A DNA stretch of 64,000 nucleotides, taken from NCBI RefSeq assembly GCF_022655595.1, contig NZ_CP093379.1, forward strand, positions 1,360,501 through 1,424,500, given 5' to 3'. The stretch is from Ignatzschineria rhizosphaerae (GTDB lineage: Bacteria; Pseudomonadota; Gammaproteobacteria; Cardiobacteriales; Wohlfahrtiimonadaceae). Under the pieces are notes generated by a model that saw only the letters and a list, made by a program, of their open reading frames with translations, did not search any database and was not told the DNA's origin. This document shows, in pieces, positions 1 through 9,447 of this stretch. The first letter of the stretch is position 1. The number at the start of each line of letters is the position of its first letter. A program made the translations under genes and the position numbers.

Positions 1-508
1 ATTAGGGATTAAAACAGGTCATGATCTTTATCAGATGCCAAAAGAGACACTCATTCATCACTTTGGTAAAGCCGGAAAAAGCTACTATCATTACGCTAGA
101 GGCATCGATCATCGAATGGTTGATCCATTTCAGCCACAAAAATCTCTGGGCGTTGAAGAGACCTTCTTTGATGATTTAACCTTAAAAGAGGAGATCATTG
201 AAGAACTAGAAATTGTTGCTAAGGAGTTGATCACAAGATCGATTCAGAGCCAATTTCTAGGTCGTAATTGCACGCTAAAAATTCGCTATCGAGATTTTAC
301 GCAAATCTCCCGCAGTCAAACAACCCATTTCCCATTAGGGCATAATCTCGAGGAGTTGTGGCAGGTAACCTTATTGCTTTTAGAGAATATCCAACTTAAA
401 CCCCAAAAAGGGATTCGTTTAATTGGTCTTTCCATTGCCAATATTGATTTAGAAAAAGAAGCGCTCAATAACGAGCTAAATCAATTACAAATCCCCCTAA
501 TTTCATAA
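1..508 (+). CDS. dinB: DNA polymerase IV, C-terminal part (cut by window edge)
   Basis: This is the C-terminal part of a Y-family translesion polymerase. The frame is already open at base 2, reading LGIKTGHDLYQ before the first Met at 35, so the gene begins outside the window. The visible part covers the end of the thumb/HhH region, with GKAGKSYYHYARGID matching the family pattern before the little-finger domain, and then the little finger itself (KIRYRDFTQISRSQT). The palm catalytic residues are not in view. The reading frame ends at 508 without damage. A short imperfect repeat (CTCTGATT at 651-658, AATCAGAG at 708-715) lies between this gene and the convergent lysR-type gene and may help end transcription. 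I am confident of the family. DinB rather than another Y-family member is inferred from the little-finger sequence. Confidence 0.85.
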   Translation, partial: LGIKTGHDLYQMPKETLIHHFGKAGKSYYHYARGIDHRMVDPFQPQKSLGVEETFFDDLTLKEEIIEELEIVAKELITRSIQSQFLGRNCTLKIRYRDFTQISRSQTTHFPLGHNLEELWQVTLLLLENIQLKPQKGIRLIGLSIANIDLEKEALNNELNQLQIPLIS

Positions 509-722
509 TCTATAGCTATTATGCATTAAATTCCGATACGAATCGAAAAGGCTTAAAGTTGCTGGCACGTAATTTAAAAAAACATGTAAGCATTCGCCCC
601 AGCTGCTCATCAATCTATTTTAGAAGGATGACTAACTAATAAATTTTGACCTCTGATTTTATTTGGAAATCACTATATTACGCTAATCAAGAAAATCTTA
701 ATACCTCAATCAGAGCCTTTTT

Positions 723-1607
723 CTATTTAATCCACTCTTCTGCTAAGGCTTCTTTCCACCATGATAAGGCTAATCCTTCATCATGTGTTCGCCATGCTAA
801 ATAGAGATTTTCCTCTTTATGCGCTTCCATCACCGGCAGCTCAATAAGCTCACCGCTTTTAAGCTCATGCCTTACCGCATATTTAGGGACAAAACCATGC
901 CCAATACCGCGCTTTTGTAGCAAAATCTTATCCTCTAATGTGCTAACTGTTATACGTTTTTGCCCCTCATAGACCCCCACAGTTCTAAGTGGCATATAAC
1001 GAGCACTATCGGTAACAATAATGGCGGTATGGTCTAAAAGATCACACTTTGTTAATATCCCTTCCTTCTTTGCTAAAGGATGATAAGGCGCAACACAAAA
1101 GATAAAAGGGACAACCCCAATAGGATAGGTACTATATCCCCCACCAGAAGGTCCCTCACCCACAGCCACAATAATATCCGCCCGAAACTTTAATAAAGCT
1201 TCCCAAGCACCCATCATCACTTCCCGTGAGATATTCACTTCCGTTGCTACTTGAGAGGTTTTAAAACGGCTTAATAATGATGCCACGCGCTCCATAGGAA
1301 AAATCGCATCTAGTGCGATATTTAAAGAAACTTCCACACCGCTTGCCATCTTATTTAATCGAGTTTCAAGGTCGGTCACTGCGGTTAAAAGTGTTCGCCC
1401 TTCTTCTAATAGAACCGTTCCTAGCTCTGTTAATGTGACATGAGGCCCGTTTCTTTCAAAAAACTTAAATCCCATCTGCTCTTCGATCTTCGCAACACTA
1501 TAAGAGATGGTGGAAGGCGCTTTATGCAAAATTTCAGACGCCTTAGAAAAAGAGCCACTTTTGGCAATTGTATCAATAATTTTAATCGCTTCTAAAGTTA
1601 GCTTCAT
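723..1607 (-). CDS. LysR-family transcriptional regulator
   Basis: This is a LysR-type regulator of 294 residues, the usual length. The N-terminal winged helix-turn-helix is MKLTLEAIKIIDTIAKSGSF followed by SKASEILHKAPSTISYSVAKIEEQMGFKFFER. The rest is a periplasmic-binding-protein-like effector domain. I chose the ATG at 1607 because the family start aligns there and GAAGAGGAA sits just upstream. A longer in-frame start at 1757 would add 50 residues of low-complexity sequence not seen in the family. It is divergent from the pirin gene at 1804, with 196 bases between them containing a perfect palindrome, so it probably controls that gene and itself. The effector is unknown. Confidence 0.88.
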   Translation of the reverse strand: MKLTLEAIKIIDTIAKSGSFSKASEILHKAPSTISYSVAKIEEQMGFKFFERNGPHVTLTELGTVLLEEGRTLLTAVTDLETRLNKMASGVEVSLNIALDAIFPMERVASLLSRFKTSQVATEVNISREVMMGAWEALLKFRADIIVAVGEGPSGGGYSTYPIGVVPFIFCVAPYHPLAKKEGILTKCDLLDHTAIIVTDSARYMPLRTVGVYEGQKRITVSTLEDKILLQKRGIGHGFVPKYAVRHELKSGELIELPVMEAHKEENLYLAWRTHDEGLALSWWKEALAEEWIK

Positions 1608-1629
1608 GATATTCCTCTTCTTTTTCACA

Positions 1630-1644
1630 TTCGAATATATCGAA
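1630..1644. promoter_or_regulatory. Palindromic operator candidate between lysR-type and pirin genes
   Basis: TTCGAATATATCGAA is a perfect 15-base palindrome and fits the T-N11-A core of LysR-type binding sites. It lies 23 bases upstream of the regulator's start and about 160 bases upstream of the pirin start, as expected for an autoregulatory site. Binding is inferred. Confidence 0.45.
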
Positions 1645-1803
1645 CATAAGGCGCAGATAATTCCAGTATTGAGATCATTAATCACTTCTATAATAAGAGA
1701 TGACAAGGGTATGTTATCACAGATCTTATTATTGATTTTGTTCATAATACTATCCAAATATTCAATAATATCATTTTATAAACTTATTTATGAGGAGGTT
1801 CTC

Positions 1804-2526
1804 ATGATAGATATTCGAAAACGCAATGAACGCGGTCATGCTGATCATGGTTGGCTTAACTCATGGCATACATTCTCGTTCTCTAACTATTTTGATCCTA
1901 AGCAGGTGGGGTTTTCAGATCTCTTAGTCATTAATGATGACACCGTCGCCCCTGGAAGAGGCTTTGGCGCTCATCCACACGACAATATGGAGATCTTTAG
2001 CTATGTATTAGATGGTGCACTTAGCCACCAAGACTCAATGGGAAATGGTTCAATGATTAAACCAGGAAACATCCAACTCATGAGCGCCGGTACCGGCGTT
2101 GTCCATAGTGAGATGAATGGCTCAAAAAACAATCCTGTACATTTTCTTCAAATTTGGGTGATGCCAAACGTAAGACAAAAAACACCTAACTATCAGCAAA
2201 TTCATGTCAGTGATGCTGAAAAACGAGGTACTTTACGTCTTATCATCTCTCCAAATGGCGAAAATGGCTCTCTCTCTATCCGTCAAGATACGAAGATTTA
2301 TGCCGGTCTTTTTGATAAAGATGAAGAGATTACCTTTACAGCTGATCCTAATCGTCACTACTACCTGCACGTTGCTAAGGGCAGTATCGATTTAAATGGA
2401 AAAGAGTTCAAAGCAGGAGATGGTGCTAGAATTCGTAAAGAATCAGCGCTTCACTTCTCAAAAGGGCAACAGGCAGAGATTCTTCTCTTTGATCTAAGAC
2501 CTAATGAATTACCAGAGCGTATCTAA
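1804..2526 (+). CDS. Pirin family protein (YhhW-like bicupin)
   Basis: This is a 240-residue pirin-like bicupin. The N-terminal cupin carries the metal-ligand pattern: GRGFGAHPHDNMEIFSYVLDG around residues 50-70, and then GTGVVHSEMN near residue 100, with the expected His-His and His-Glu ligands. This matches YhhW-type proteins, some of which oxidise quercetin in vitro. The natural substrate is unknown. I placed the start at 1804 because GAGGAGG precedes it and MIDIRKRNERGHADHGWLNS is the family N-terminus. The open frame back to 1507 overlaps the lysR-type gene and is not coding. A strong hairpin follows the stop. Regulation by the divergent LysR protein is likely. Confidence 0.9.
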   Translation: MIDIRKRNERGHADHGWLNSWHTFSFSNYFDPKQVGFSDLLVINDDTVAPGRGFGAHPHDNMEIFSYVLDGALSHQDSMGNGSMIKPGNIQLMSAGTGVVHSEMNGSKNNPVHFLQIWVMPNVRQKTPNYQQIHVSDAEKRGTLRLIISPNGENGSLSIRQDTKIYAGLFDKDEEITFTADPNRHYYLHVAKGSIDLNGKEFKAGDGARIRKESALHFSKGQQAEILLFDLRPNELPERI

Positions 2527-2532
2527 ATAGTA

Positions 2533-2561
2533 AAAAAGCGATCTATAAAGATCGCTTTTTC
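2533..2561. terminator. Bidirectional rho-independent terminator
   Basis: AAAAAGCGATC and GATCGCTTTTT form a perfect stem around a short loop. It follows the pirin stop by 6 bases and has U-tracts in both directions, so it can also end the small peptide gene transcribed from the other side. Confidence 0.85.
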
Positions 2562-2601
2562 TTTTCTTAGCTTAATTGATAAGCAGATTTAACACTTCTT
2601 A

Positions 2602-2745
2602 TTAAAGTGTGCATGCGCCACCCACGCAACCTACATCTTCCACTTCTTCTGGTTCAGAGGCATCTATTGGATTCTCTGAATTACCGGTTACCCCTTCATA
2701 CAGATTATCTAAATCAAATGTTAAATCATCTAATTCATCACTCAT
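2602..2745 (-). CDS. Small acidic peptide ending in CVGGACTL, function unknown
   Basis: This gene encodes 47 residues: an acidic N-terminal half starting MSDELDDLTFDLDNLYEG, a middle rich in Glu/Pro, and a C-terminus VEDVGCVGGACTL with two Cys four residues apart. I chose the ATG at 2745 because AGAAGGAG sits at ideal spacing before it. A TATAAT-like -10 (2776-2781) lies 31 bases upstream, so it seems to have its own promoter. The frame extends 31 codons further upstream but without a better ribosome site. It has no signal peptide or membrane segment. The layout (acidic leader-like region, short Gly/Cys tail) recalls precursors of modified peptides or a metal-binding tail, but no maturation enzyme lies next to it. 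I do not recognise the family. Confidence 0.6.
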   Translation of the reverse strand: MSDELDDLTFDLDNLYEGVTGNSENPIDASEPEEVEDVGCVGGACTL

Positions 2746-2775
2746 TGCAAAACTCCTTCTAACAGATAAGCCATC

Positions 2776-2781
2776 ATTATA
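2776..2781 (-). promoter_or_regulatory. -10 element for the small peptide gene
   Basis: On the - strand the sequence reads TATAATG, 31 bases ahead of the peptide's ATG. No good -35 hexamer is visible at 16-18 bases. The promoter call rests on the perfect -10 and its position. Confidence 0.4.
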
Positions 2782-2889
2782 TAAAATTATGACGGGATTT
2801 TTGTGACATTGGCTAATCTTCATTAAGATATCATCCAATATCTCTTTGATAAACCTTTAATATATATCGTAAAGGCCCCTTAAGATGAC

Positions 2890-3675
2890 CTAAGAATAGG
2901 CCAAATGCCCCTCTCTTTCTACCGGATACAGCCCATAGACAATTGCAAGAGCTGTTAGCACTAATAAATACCATGAAATGATTTTTTGCGGGGAAACCAT
3001 GTGCCATAAATTCTCTTGGTGAGGATAGGTCCAAATGGTATAAAACGTCCCAATATTTTCCGCAATCCAGAGCAATCCTCCCATTGAAAGTAACACGATC
3101 AAAAATGGTAGCTTTAAACTCCCCGTTGATAGCTCAAAGGTAATCGTTGTCCGCCAAAAAATAAGCGCACTTAAAAGAAGAATAAGCCATCTTAAATCCC
3201 ACATATAATGGTGGGTCATAAAATTAATATAAGCTAAAAATGCGACCAATAAAATCCAAGGATAACTTGGAAAGTCCGTAAAAGAACAGTGGAAATTACG
3301 TTGAAAACGTAAAATATACGAGCCTACAGATGCATACATAAAGCCTGTAAACAAAGGCACGCCAAAAAGATAAAGCACGCCTGATTGCGAGTAGCTCCAA
3401 GATCCCATCTTGGTCTTGAAGATCTCCATCATCATTCCTAAAAAATGAAAGATAAAGATCATCAAAGACTCTCTTAATGTCTCTATCTTCAAAAGAATGA
3501 AAAAAACTTGAATAGCAAGTGCTGCTAGCGCTAAAAAATCATAACGACTTATCAATGCTTCTTTTGGGTAAAAAAGCGCTGTTAAAGCAATCAGTAGTAA
3601 TAAGGCAATGCCAAAAATACAACTATTTAATTGCTTATAACTAAAATCGAGCGTTCCAATAAATATCTTTTTCAT
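2890..3675 (-). CDS. DUF817 family integral membrane protein
   Basis: This is a 261-residue, very hydrophobic protein with about eight predicted membrane helices. It resembles the DUF817 (YoaT) family, with the typical EIFKTKMGSWSY segment near residues 84-95 followed by GVPLFTGFMYASVGSYI, and a C-terminal ENLWHMVSPQKIISWYLL. Its biochemical role is not established. Length is normal for the family. The ribosome site (GGTAAGC) is weak. It precedes the small Cys-ended peptide gene on the same strand, but 144 bases and a separate -10 lie between them, so a shared function is not implied. Confidence 0.75.
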   Translation of the reverse strand: MKKIFIGTLDFSYKQLNSCIFGIALLLLIALTALFYPKEALISRYDFLALAALAIQVFFILLKIETLRESLMIFIFHFLGMMMEIFKTKMGSWSYSQSGVLYLFGVPLFTGFMYASVGSYILRFQRNFHCSFTDFPSYPWILLVAFLAYINFMTHHYMWDLRWLILLLSALIFWRTTITFELSTGSLKLPFLIVLLSMGGLLWIAENIGTFYTIWTYPHQENLWHMVSPQKIISWYLLVLTALAIVYGLYPVEREGHLAYS

Positions 3676-3878
3676 GCTTACCGATTCTACCCCAAATAGA
3701 TAGGCTCAGCTAGCCACTAAATCTCCTTAAAATAAAAAGACACACAAATCACACATAAAGCTTTTCTTTTACCGTACTTAACGAAAATTGCCCGTAAATA
3801 AGGCTAATAAAGCCTGTTTAAATATTGTATGCTTATACTTAAACTCGCTATTTAACGATTTGATAAAGGAATAAAAAG

Positions 3879-4391
3879 ATGCAAGAACAAGATATTCGTA
3901 GCATTGTTGTCGCAGGTGGCTGCTTCTGGGGCGTTGAAGAGTATTATAAGCGCTTAAAAGGAGTGATCTCAACAAAGGTGGGTTATGCGCAAGGATTTAC
4001 CGAGGAACCAAGCTATGAAGCTGTTTGTACTATGGAAACGGATCATGCTGAGGTCGTTGAAGTGACTTATGATGCCAATATCATCACCCTTGAAAATATC
4101 TTAGAGCATCTTTTTCGTATGATTGATCCTTTATCACTCAATCAACAAGGAGGAGATGTCGGCACACAATATCGTACCGGCGTTTATTATAGCGATCCCC
4201 AAGATCTCCCTATTATCAAAGCTTTTTTTGCACAAGAACAACAAGCTTACTCAGCCCCTATTGCTGTTGAGGTAGAACCTTTAAAAACCTTCTGGCAAGC
4301 GGAAGAGATGCACCAAGATTACTTAGCTAAAAACCCTCGTGGTTACTGCCATATCAATTTTGCACTCATTAAACCAAGAGAGCTCAAATAA
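3879..4391 (+). CDS. msrA: Peptide methionine sulfoxide reductase MsrA
   Basis: It reduces methionine-S-sulfoxide in proteins and peptides, using a cysteine nucleophile and thioredoxin. The 170-residue sequence has the catalytic motif GGCFWGVEEYY at residues 14-24. The other family blocks follow: KVGYAQGFTEEPSYEAVC, HAEVVEVTYD, DPLSLNQQGGDVGTQYRTGVYY, and the C-terminal HQDYLAKNPRGYCHINF. AAAGGAA precedes the ATG. It is a single-domain MsrA with no MsrB fusion. It sits alone between unrelated genes and is probably monocistronic. Confidence 0.95.
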   Translation: MQEQDIRSIVVAGGCFWGVEEYYKRLKGVISTKVGYAQGFTEEPSYEAVCTMETDHAEVVEVTYDANIITLENILEHLFRMIDPLSLNQQGGDVGTQYRTGVYYSDPQDLPIIKAFFAQEQQAYSAPIAVEVEPLKTFWQAEEMHQDYLAKNPRGYCHINFALIKPRELK

Positions 4392-4583
4392 TGACAACAT
4401 TTTAACGTTGTTGCGCAATAAAATTACCTGACGCTGATCAGATAATCACTACTTATCCCTTCACTCCCCCCGCTTTTAGGCTAAAATTAGCAATGTCATC
4501 ATTAAATACAATTAGTTAAGCTTGGCTCAATATTACAATAACCATAAAAATAACGAGCCATTTTAGCCAAATAGTGAGGGGTT

Positions 4584-5186
4584 ATGAAACAGCGCATTAA
4601 CGATCAAGATCTTATCGCCTTTTACCAAAAAATAAGCCAATTTGACTCTTTTAAAAAAATTGAATGCTTTAAAGCTAAAAGTGGTTTCTCACTCAATGCA
4701 GAACTTTTTCCCAATAAAGCACTCTATAATTTTATTAAAGGTAATATCGACAGCCTTAAAGCCGTCGGGATAGAAGCTTTATTACAATATCGCATGCATG
4801 TCTATCAATATAAATCGATAGAAACTATCCCTGTTTTAAAAATTCTAGAGCTAAATTTTGAAGTCATTGAAAATTTAGGGACTGTACCTCGCGTCCAACA
4901 AGCTTTACTTAATTTAATTGATTATGCGATCTACAGTATTGCTATTCACGATGCCTCTCATGAAGCGATCAATGAAATTCGGGAATATATCTTCACATTA
5001 GAAGATTATTGCTTACAGATCGAACACACCAAAGAGCTTAGAGAACGCTGCCAGACTGAGAATGAAACAACCCCAGATACCCTACAAATTAAGCTTGAAG
5101 AAGACTTACAAAAAATGTCTCGATATCTTCAGCAGATCCAAGAAATTAATAATTTTCTCTTACAAGCAATGGAGAAAGCCTCTTAA
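4584..5186 (+). CDS. Hypothetical protein, helical, about 200 residues
   Basis: I do not recognise this 200-residue protein. It is soluble, with no signal peptide or membrane segment, and is mostly predicted helical. The last 40 residues (KLEEDLQKMSRYLQQIQEINNF) look like a coiled coil. Several Tyr/Ile-rich repeats in the middle (NLIDYAIYSIAIHDASHEAINEI) could be packed helices. The start at 4584 is supported by GAGGGG 4 bases upstream. Codon use looks like that of its neighbours, so it is probably real. It stands alone, with msrA upstream and a 435-base gap downstream. Confidence 0.6.
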   Translation: MKQRINDQDLIAFYQKISQFDSFKKIECFKAKSGFSLNAELFPNKALYNFIKGNIDSLKAVGIEALLQYRMHVYQYKSIETIPVLKILELNFEVIENLGTVPRVQQALLNLIDYAIYSIAIHDASHEAINEIREYIFTLEDYCLQIEHTKELRERCQTENETTPDTLQIKLEEDLQKMSRYLQQIQEINNFLLQAMEKAS

Positions 5187-5198
5187 TTTTCAAGATTT

Positions 5199-5290
5199 AT
5201 AGTGTAAAGAAATCGGTTTAAAATCACTGAATCAGGTTAGCAGCGCATCGGTTATGAGACATAAGCGCAAAAGCCGTTCTATCTGGCATT
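5199..5290 (+). repeat. Intergenic repeat, copy 1
   Basis: This 92-base stretch matches 5463-5546 in order: ATAGTG, AAATCG.TTTAAAA, CT.AATCAG.TTG/A.C.GC, CATCGGTTA, AAG, GTCGTTCTAT or GCCGTTCTAT, and C.GGCATT. The two copies are diverged, with small indels, and are non-coding. They lie either side of the hairpin at 5408-5444. Confidence 0.6.
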
Positions 5291-5407
5291 TAAATCAGCC
5301 TATTTTGAACCAATTTCACCATAAATAATGCTTCTGAAACAGCACCTACTATCGCTGGGCACTTGGTATCGAATGATCTCTTAGATCCCTCCCATTAGTG
5401 ATCGCAA

Positions 5408-5444
5408 TAAAAATCCCCAATGAATGATTCATCGGGGATTTTTT
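5408..5444 (+). terminator. Strong intergenic terminator hairpin; possible sRNA end
   Basis: AATCCCC and GGGGATT pair around an inner ATGAAT/ATTCAT stem, followed by TTTTTT. The nearest upstream stop (5186) is 222 bases away. So this could end either a long 3' tail of the unknown gene or a separate small RNA starting near 5300, where TTTTGA and TAATGC-like elements occur. I see no known RNA family in the 5300-5400 sequence. Confidence 0.65.
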
Positions 5445-5462
5445 ACTACTTATATTGAAAAT

Positions 5463-5546
5463 ATAGTGAAATCGATTTAAAAGTAACTAAATCAGATTGC
5501 CGGCACATCGGTTACAAGAAGCACAAGAGTCGTTCTATCCGGCATT
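5463..5546 (+). repeat. Intergenic repeat, copy 2
   Basis: This is the second copy of the repeat seen at 5199-5290. The best-kept blocks are CATCGGTTA and GTCGTTCTATCCGGCATT. It lies downstream of the lysS stop (lysS is on the other strand). A much weaker echo (ATATAGTGAAAT.GGATTA) occurs near 31661. The rest of the 5187-5621 gap shows nothing coding. Confidence 0.6.
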
Positions 5547-5621
5547 GTGCAAGCTAATTGGATTCATGTGCTACATTCTTTTCTTTTTAAGAGAGCGTTT
5601 CTTGAACCTAGTCTACTATAA

Positions 5622-7142
5622 TTAATCACGAACTCGCATATGCGGGAATAAAAGTACATCACGAATTGAAGGTGCATCTGTAAAGATCATCACTAAACGG
5701 TCAATACCAATCCCTTCGCCGGCTGTAGGCGGCATACCATATTCAAGCGCTGTAACGAACTCTTTATCATAATGCATCGCTTCGTCATCCCCTGAATCTT
5801 TATCTTCCACTTGAGAGATAAAGCGGTCATGCTGATCTTCTGCATCATTAAGCTCTGAATAACCGTTACCCACTTCTCGCCCACCAATAAAATACTCAAA
5901 GCGATCTGTAATAAGTGGATTTTCATCATTTTTACGCGCAAGTGGTGATACTGCTAATGGATAACCTGTAATGAATGTCGGTTGAAGAAGGCTCTCTTCG
6001 ACTTTTTCATCAAAAATTTCCATAATAATCTTACCCCAGCAATCATTTTCTTTATCATATTTGATATGGAAATGATCTGCGAGCGCAGCAACACCTTCAC
6101 GTGTATTAAGATCATAATCTTTTGCTTCTGCACAATGCTTTATAATAGATTCTTGAACCGTCATGCGCTCTGCTGGCTGACTAAAATCAATAGTATAACC
6201 TTGATACTGAACCTGCGCTGACCCCTCGTTCACACTTAATGCAATGGCCTTCATCATCGCATCGGTCATATCCATCATATCTTTATAATCAGCATATGCC
6301 CAATACCATTCCATCATAGTAAATTCTGGGTTATGACGCGTTGAAACCCCTTCATTACGGAAGTTTCTATTAATTTCATACACACGCTCCATACCACCAA
6401 CAACAAGGCGTTTTAAATAGAGCTCAGGAGCGATGCGTAAATAAAACTCCATATCCAGCGCATTATGATGGGTAACAAATGGTTTTGCATTTGCCCCCCC
6501 TGGAATAGAGTGCATCATTGGTGTTTCCACCTCTTCAAAGCGGCGCTCATCCATAAAGGTACGAATCGTGCGAAGAATCAGATTACGTTTACGAAACGTT
6601 TCACGAGATTCTTCATTCATAATAAGATCAAGATAACGCTGACGATAACGCGCCTCTACATCTGTTAAGCCATGAAATTTATCAGGTAGTGGACGAAGTG
6701 ATTTTGTCAAAAGCGTTAAGGTATTTGCACGAACCGTTAACTCACCCTTATCAGAGCGAGAGACTTCCCCTTCAACAGCGATAATATCGCCGACATCCCA
6801 AGTGGTAAAATCATCAAATGCTTCTTGACCAATTAAACCAATATTAACGAAAATTTGAATATCCCCAGTTTGATCACGAAGGCTTGCAAACCCACCTTTA
6901 CCAAAGAGACGTTTGGCAACGATACGACCTGCCATCTTCACAATCTTTCCCTTTTCCTTTAGTGCTTCACGATCTAAGCCTTCCATCTGTTTATGGAGGG
7001 ACTTTGCATCAGTATCTTTTCTAAAGCTATTTGGGAATGCAACCTGTTTCTCCTTACGAATCTTCGCAAGTTTTTCACGGCGCTCTGTAATAAGATGATT
7101 TTCAGTTTGATCGTGATCGTTCACTACAGTCTCTTTTGTCAT
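5622..7142 (-). CDS. lysS: Lysyl-tRNA synthetase, class II
   Basis: It charges tRNA-Lys with lysine. The 506-residue length is normal. The N-terminal OB-fold anticodon-binding domain includes KMAGRIVAKRLFGKGGFASL and GDIQIFVN. The class II catalytic core follows: motif 1 region RRFEEVETPMMHSIPGGANAKPF, motif 2 FRNEGVSTRHNPEFTMMEWY, and motif 3 GEGIGIDRLVMIFTD, which reads as GIGIDR near the C-terminus. The start at 7142 precedes the family N-terminus, with an acidic/charged extension typical of proteobacterial LysS. No prfB lies next to it in this window. Transcription on the - strand runs towards the repeat-containing gap below 5622. Confidence 0.96.
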   Translation of the reverse strand: MTKETVVNDHDQTENHLITERREKLAKIRKEKQVAFPNSFRKDTDAKSLHKQMEGLDREALKEKGKIVKMAGRIVAKRLFGKGGFASLRDQTGDIQIFVNIGLIGQEAFDDFTTWDVGDIIAVEGEVSRSDKGELTVRANTLTLLTKSLRPLPDKFHGLTDVEARYRQRYLDLIMNEESRETFRKRNLILRTIRTFMDERRFEEVETPMMHSIPGGANAKPFVTHHNALDMEFYLRIAPELYLKRLVVGGMERVYEINRNFRNEGVSTRHNPEFTMMEWYWAYADYKDMMDMTDAMMKAIALSVNEGSAQVQYQGYTIDFSQPAERMTVQESIIKHCAEAKDYDLNTREGVAALADHFHIKYDKENDCWGKIIMEIFDEKVEESLLQPTFITGYPLAVSPLARKNDENPLITDRFEYFIGGREVGNGYSELNDAEDQHDRFISQVEDKDSGDDEAMHYDKEFVTALEYGMPPTAGEGIGIDRLVMIFTDAPSIRDVLLFPHMRVRD

Positions 7143-7310
7143 TATGATTTCTACTTAATAATGGTAAACATATTCTAGAACTTCTATTTTTCAATGCTTA
7201 TCCCTGTTCTATCGGTCTTTATAAGCTTTTTTATAAGAAATTCTACCCAAATGATTTATTGTTGTTCTTAGATTGTGCGATAACGCCAATTTTAAAACCC
7301 AATAAAATCA

Positions 7311-7338
7311 TAAAATCCCGAGGATGACTCCTCGAGAT
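7311..7338 (-). terminator. Rho-independent terminator after the small phosphatase gene
   Basis: On the - strand, ATCTCGAGGA pairs with TCCTCGGGAT around GTCA, followed by a T-rich run. It lies about 110 bases below the phosphatase stop. The remainder of the 7143-7446 gap holds no recognisable gene or RNA. Confidence 0.7.
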
Positions 7339-7446
7339 TCTCTTCGCCAAATAGCGAATTAATCAACAGACTATTATCCACTATTTTGCATTGAATTACC
7401 TTAAAACCCGAAATTAAATTTTAGGTTTTACTTTTTATAGCCAATT

Positions 7447-7767
7447 TCACCTCAAATACGCAGGAACGGCGCCTTTCAGTATCGCCACTAAGTCATCATC
7501 CATATAGATATAATCGTCAGGGATATCTAACACAATAATATCCTTAGTTTGTAGTTCATTTCTAAATCTCTCCAGAAGTACTTTTTTATGAGCATATTCC
7601 ATAACAAGAATAAGATCTGACCACAAGATATCTTTCACTGAAATCGTATGCTTTGCATGACGACTTGTGCCTGCTGAGCGAGTATTAACGCCGTACCCCA
7701 CAGCAAAGACTCGCTCTGCCGTTGGGCTACGCCATTTATTTTGACTACAAACGAATAAGATATTCAA
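7447..7767 (-). CDS. Small low-molecular-weight protein tyrosine phosphatase-like protein
   Basis: This is a 106-residue single-domain protein. The N-terminus MNILFVCSQNKWRSPTAE carries the C-X5-R phosphate-binding loop (Cys7, Arg13, then Ser). The pattern belongs to a short LMW-PTP-like family annotated as predicted protein tyrosine phosphatase. Like that family it is shorter than the classical 150-residue enzymes. It has an IVLDIPDDYIYMDDDLVAIL tail, in which one of the Asp residues may be the general acid. Its target is unknown. It sits just downstream of guaB on the same strand, with 61 bases between this gene's start and the guaB stop, so cotranscription is possible. Confidence 0.75.
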   Translation of the reverse strand: MNILFVCSQNKWRSPTAERVFAVGYGVNTRSAGTSRHAKHTISVKDILWSDLILVMEYAHKKVLLERFRNELQTKDIIVLDIPDDYIYMDDDLVAILKGAVPAYLR

Positions 7768-7828
7768 TAGATTCTCCTAAACTTTATGTTTTAAGACTCC
7801 ACCAAATATCTTATTCCTTAGATACAGA

Positions 7829-9343
<1,515 letters not shown>

Positions 9344-9371
9344 TCAGGAATACCTAGATTTTATCAGGGAT

Positions 9372-9399
9372 TTGAGCATTCATTTTTTTTTGATATAAT
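9372..9399 (+). promoter_or_regulatory. Sigma-70-type promoter of pgsA
   Basis: TTGAGC (9372-9377) and TATAAT (9394-9399) are separated by 16 bases that include a run of T. The -10 lies 48 bases upstream of the pgsA start. Confidence 0.6.
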
Positions 9400-9447
9400 G
9401 ATCAACGTCGCCTATAAAAATGAACTTTGCGGAGATAATACAAAAGC

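Noticed and set aside
1507-1803. Upstream extension of the pirin reading frame
   Set aside because: It overlaps the lysR-type gene antisense, and the family start and strong ribosome site are at 1804.
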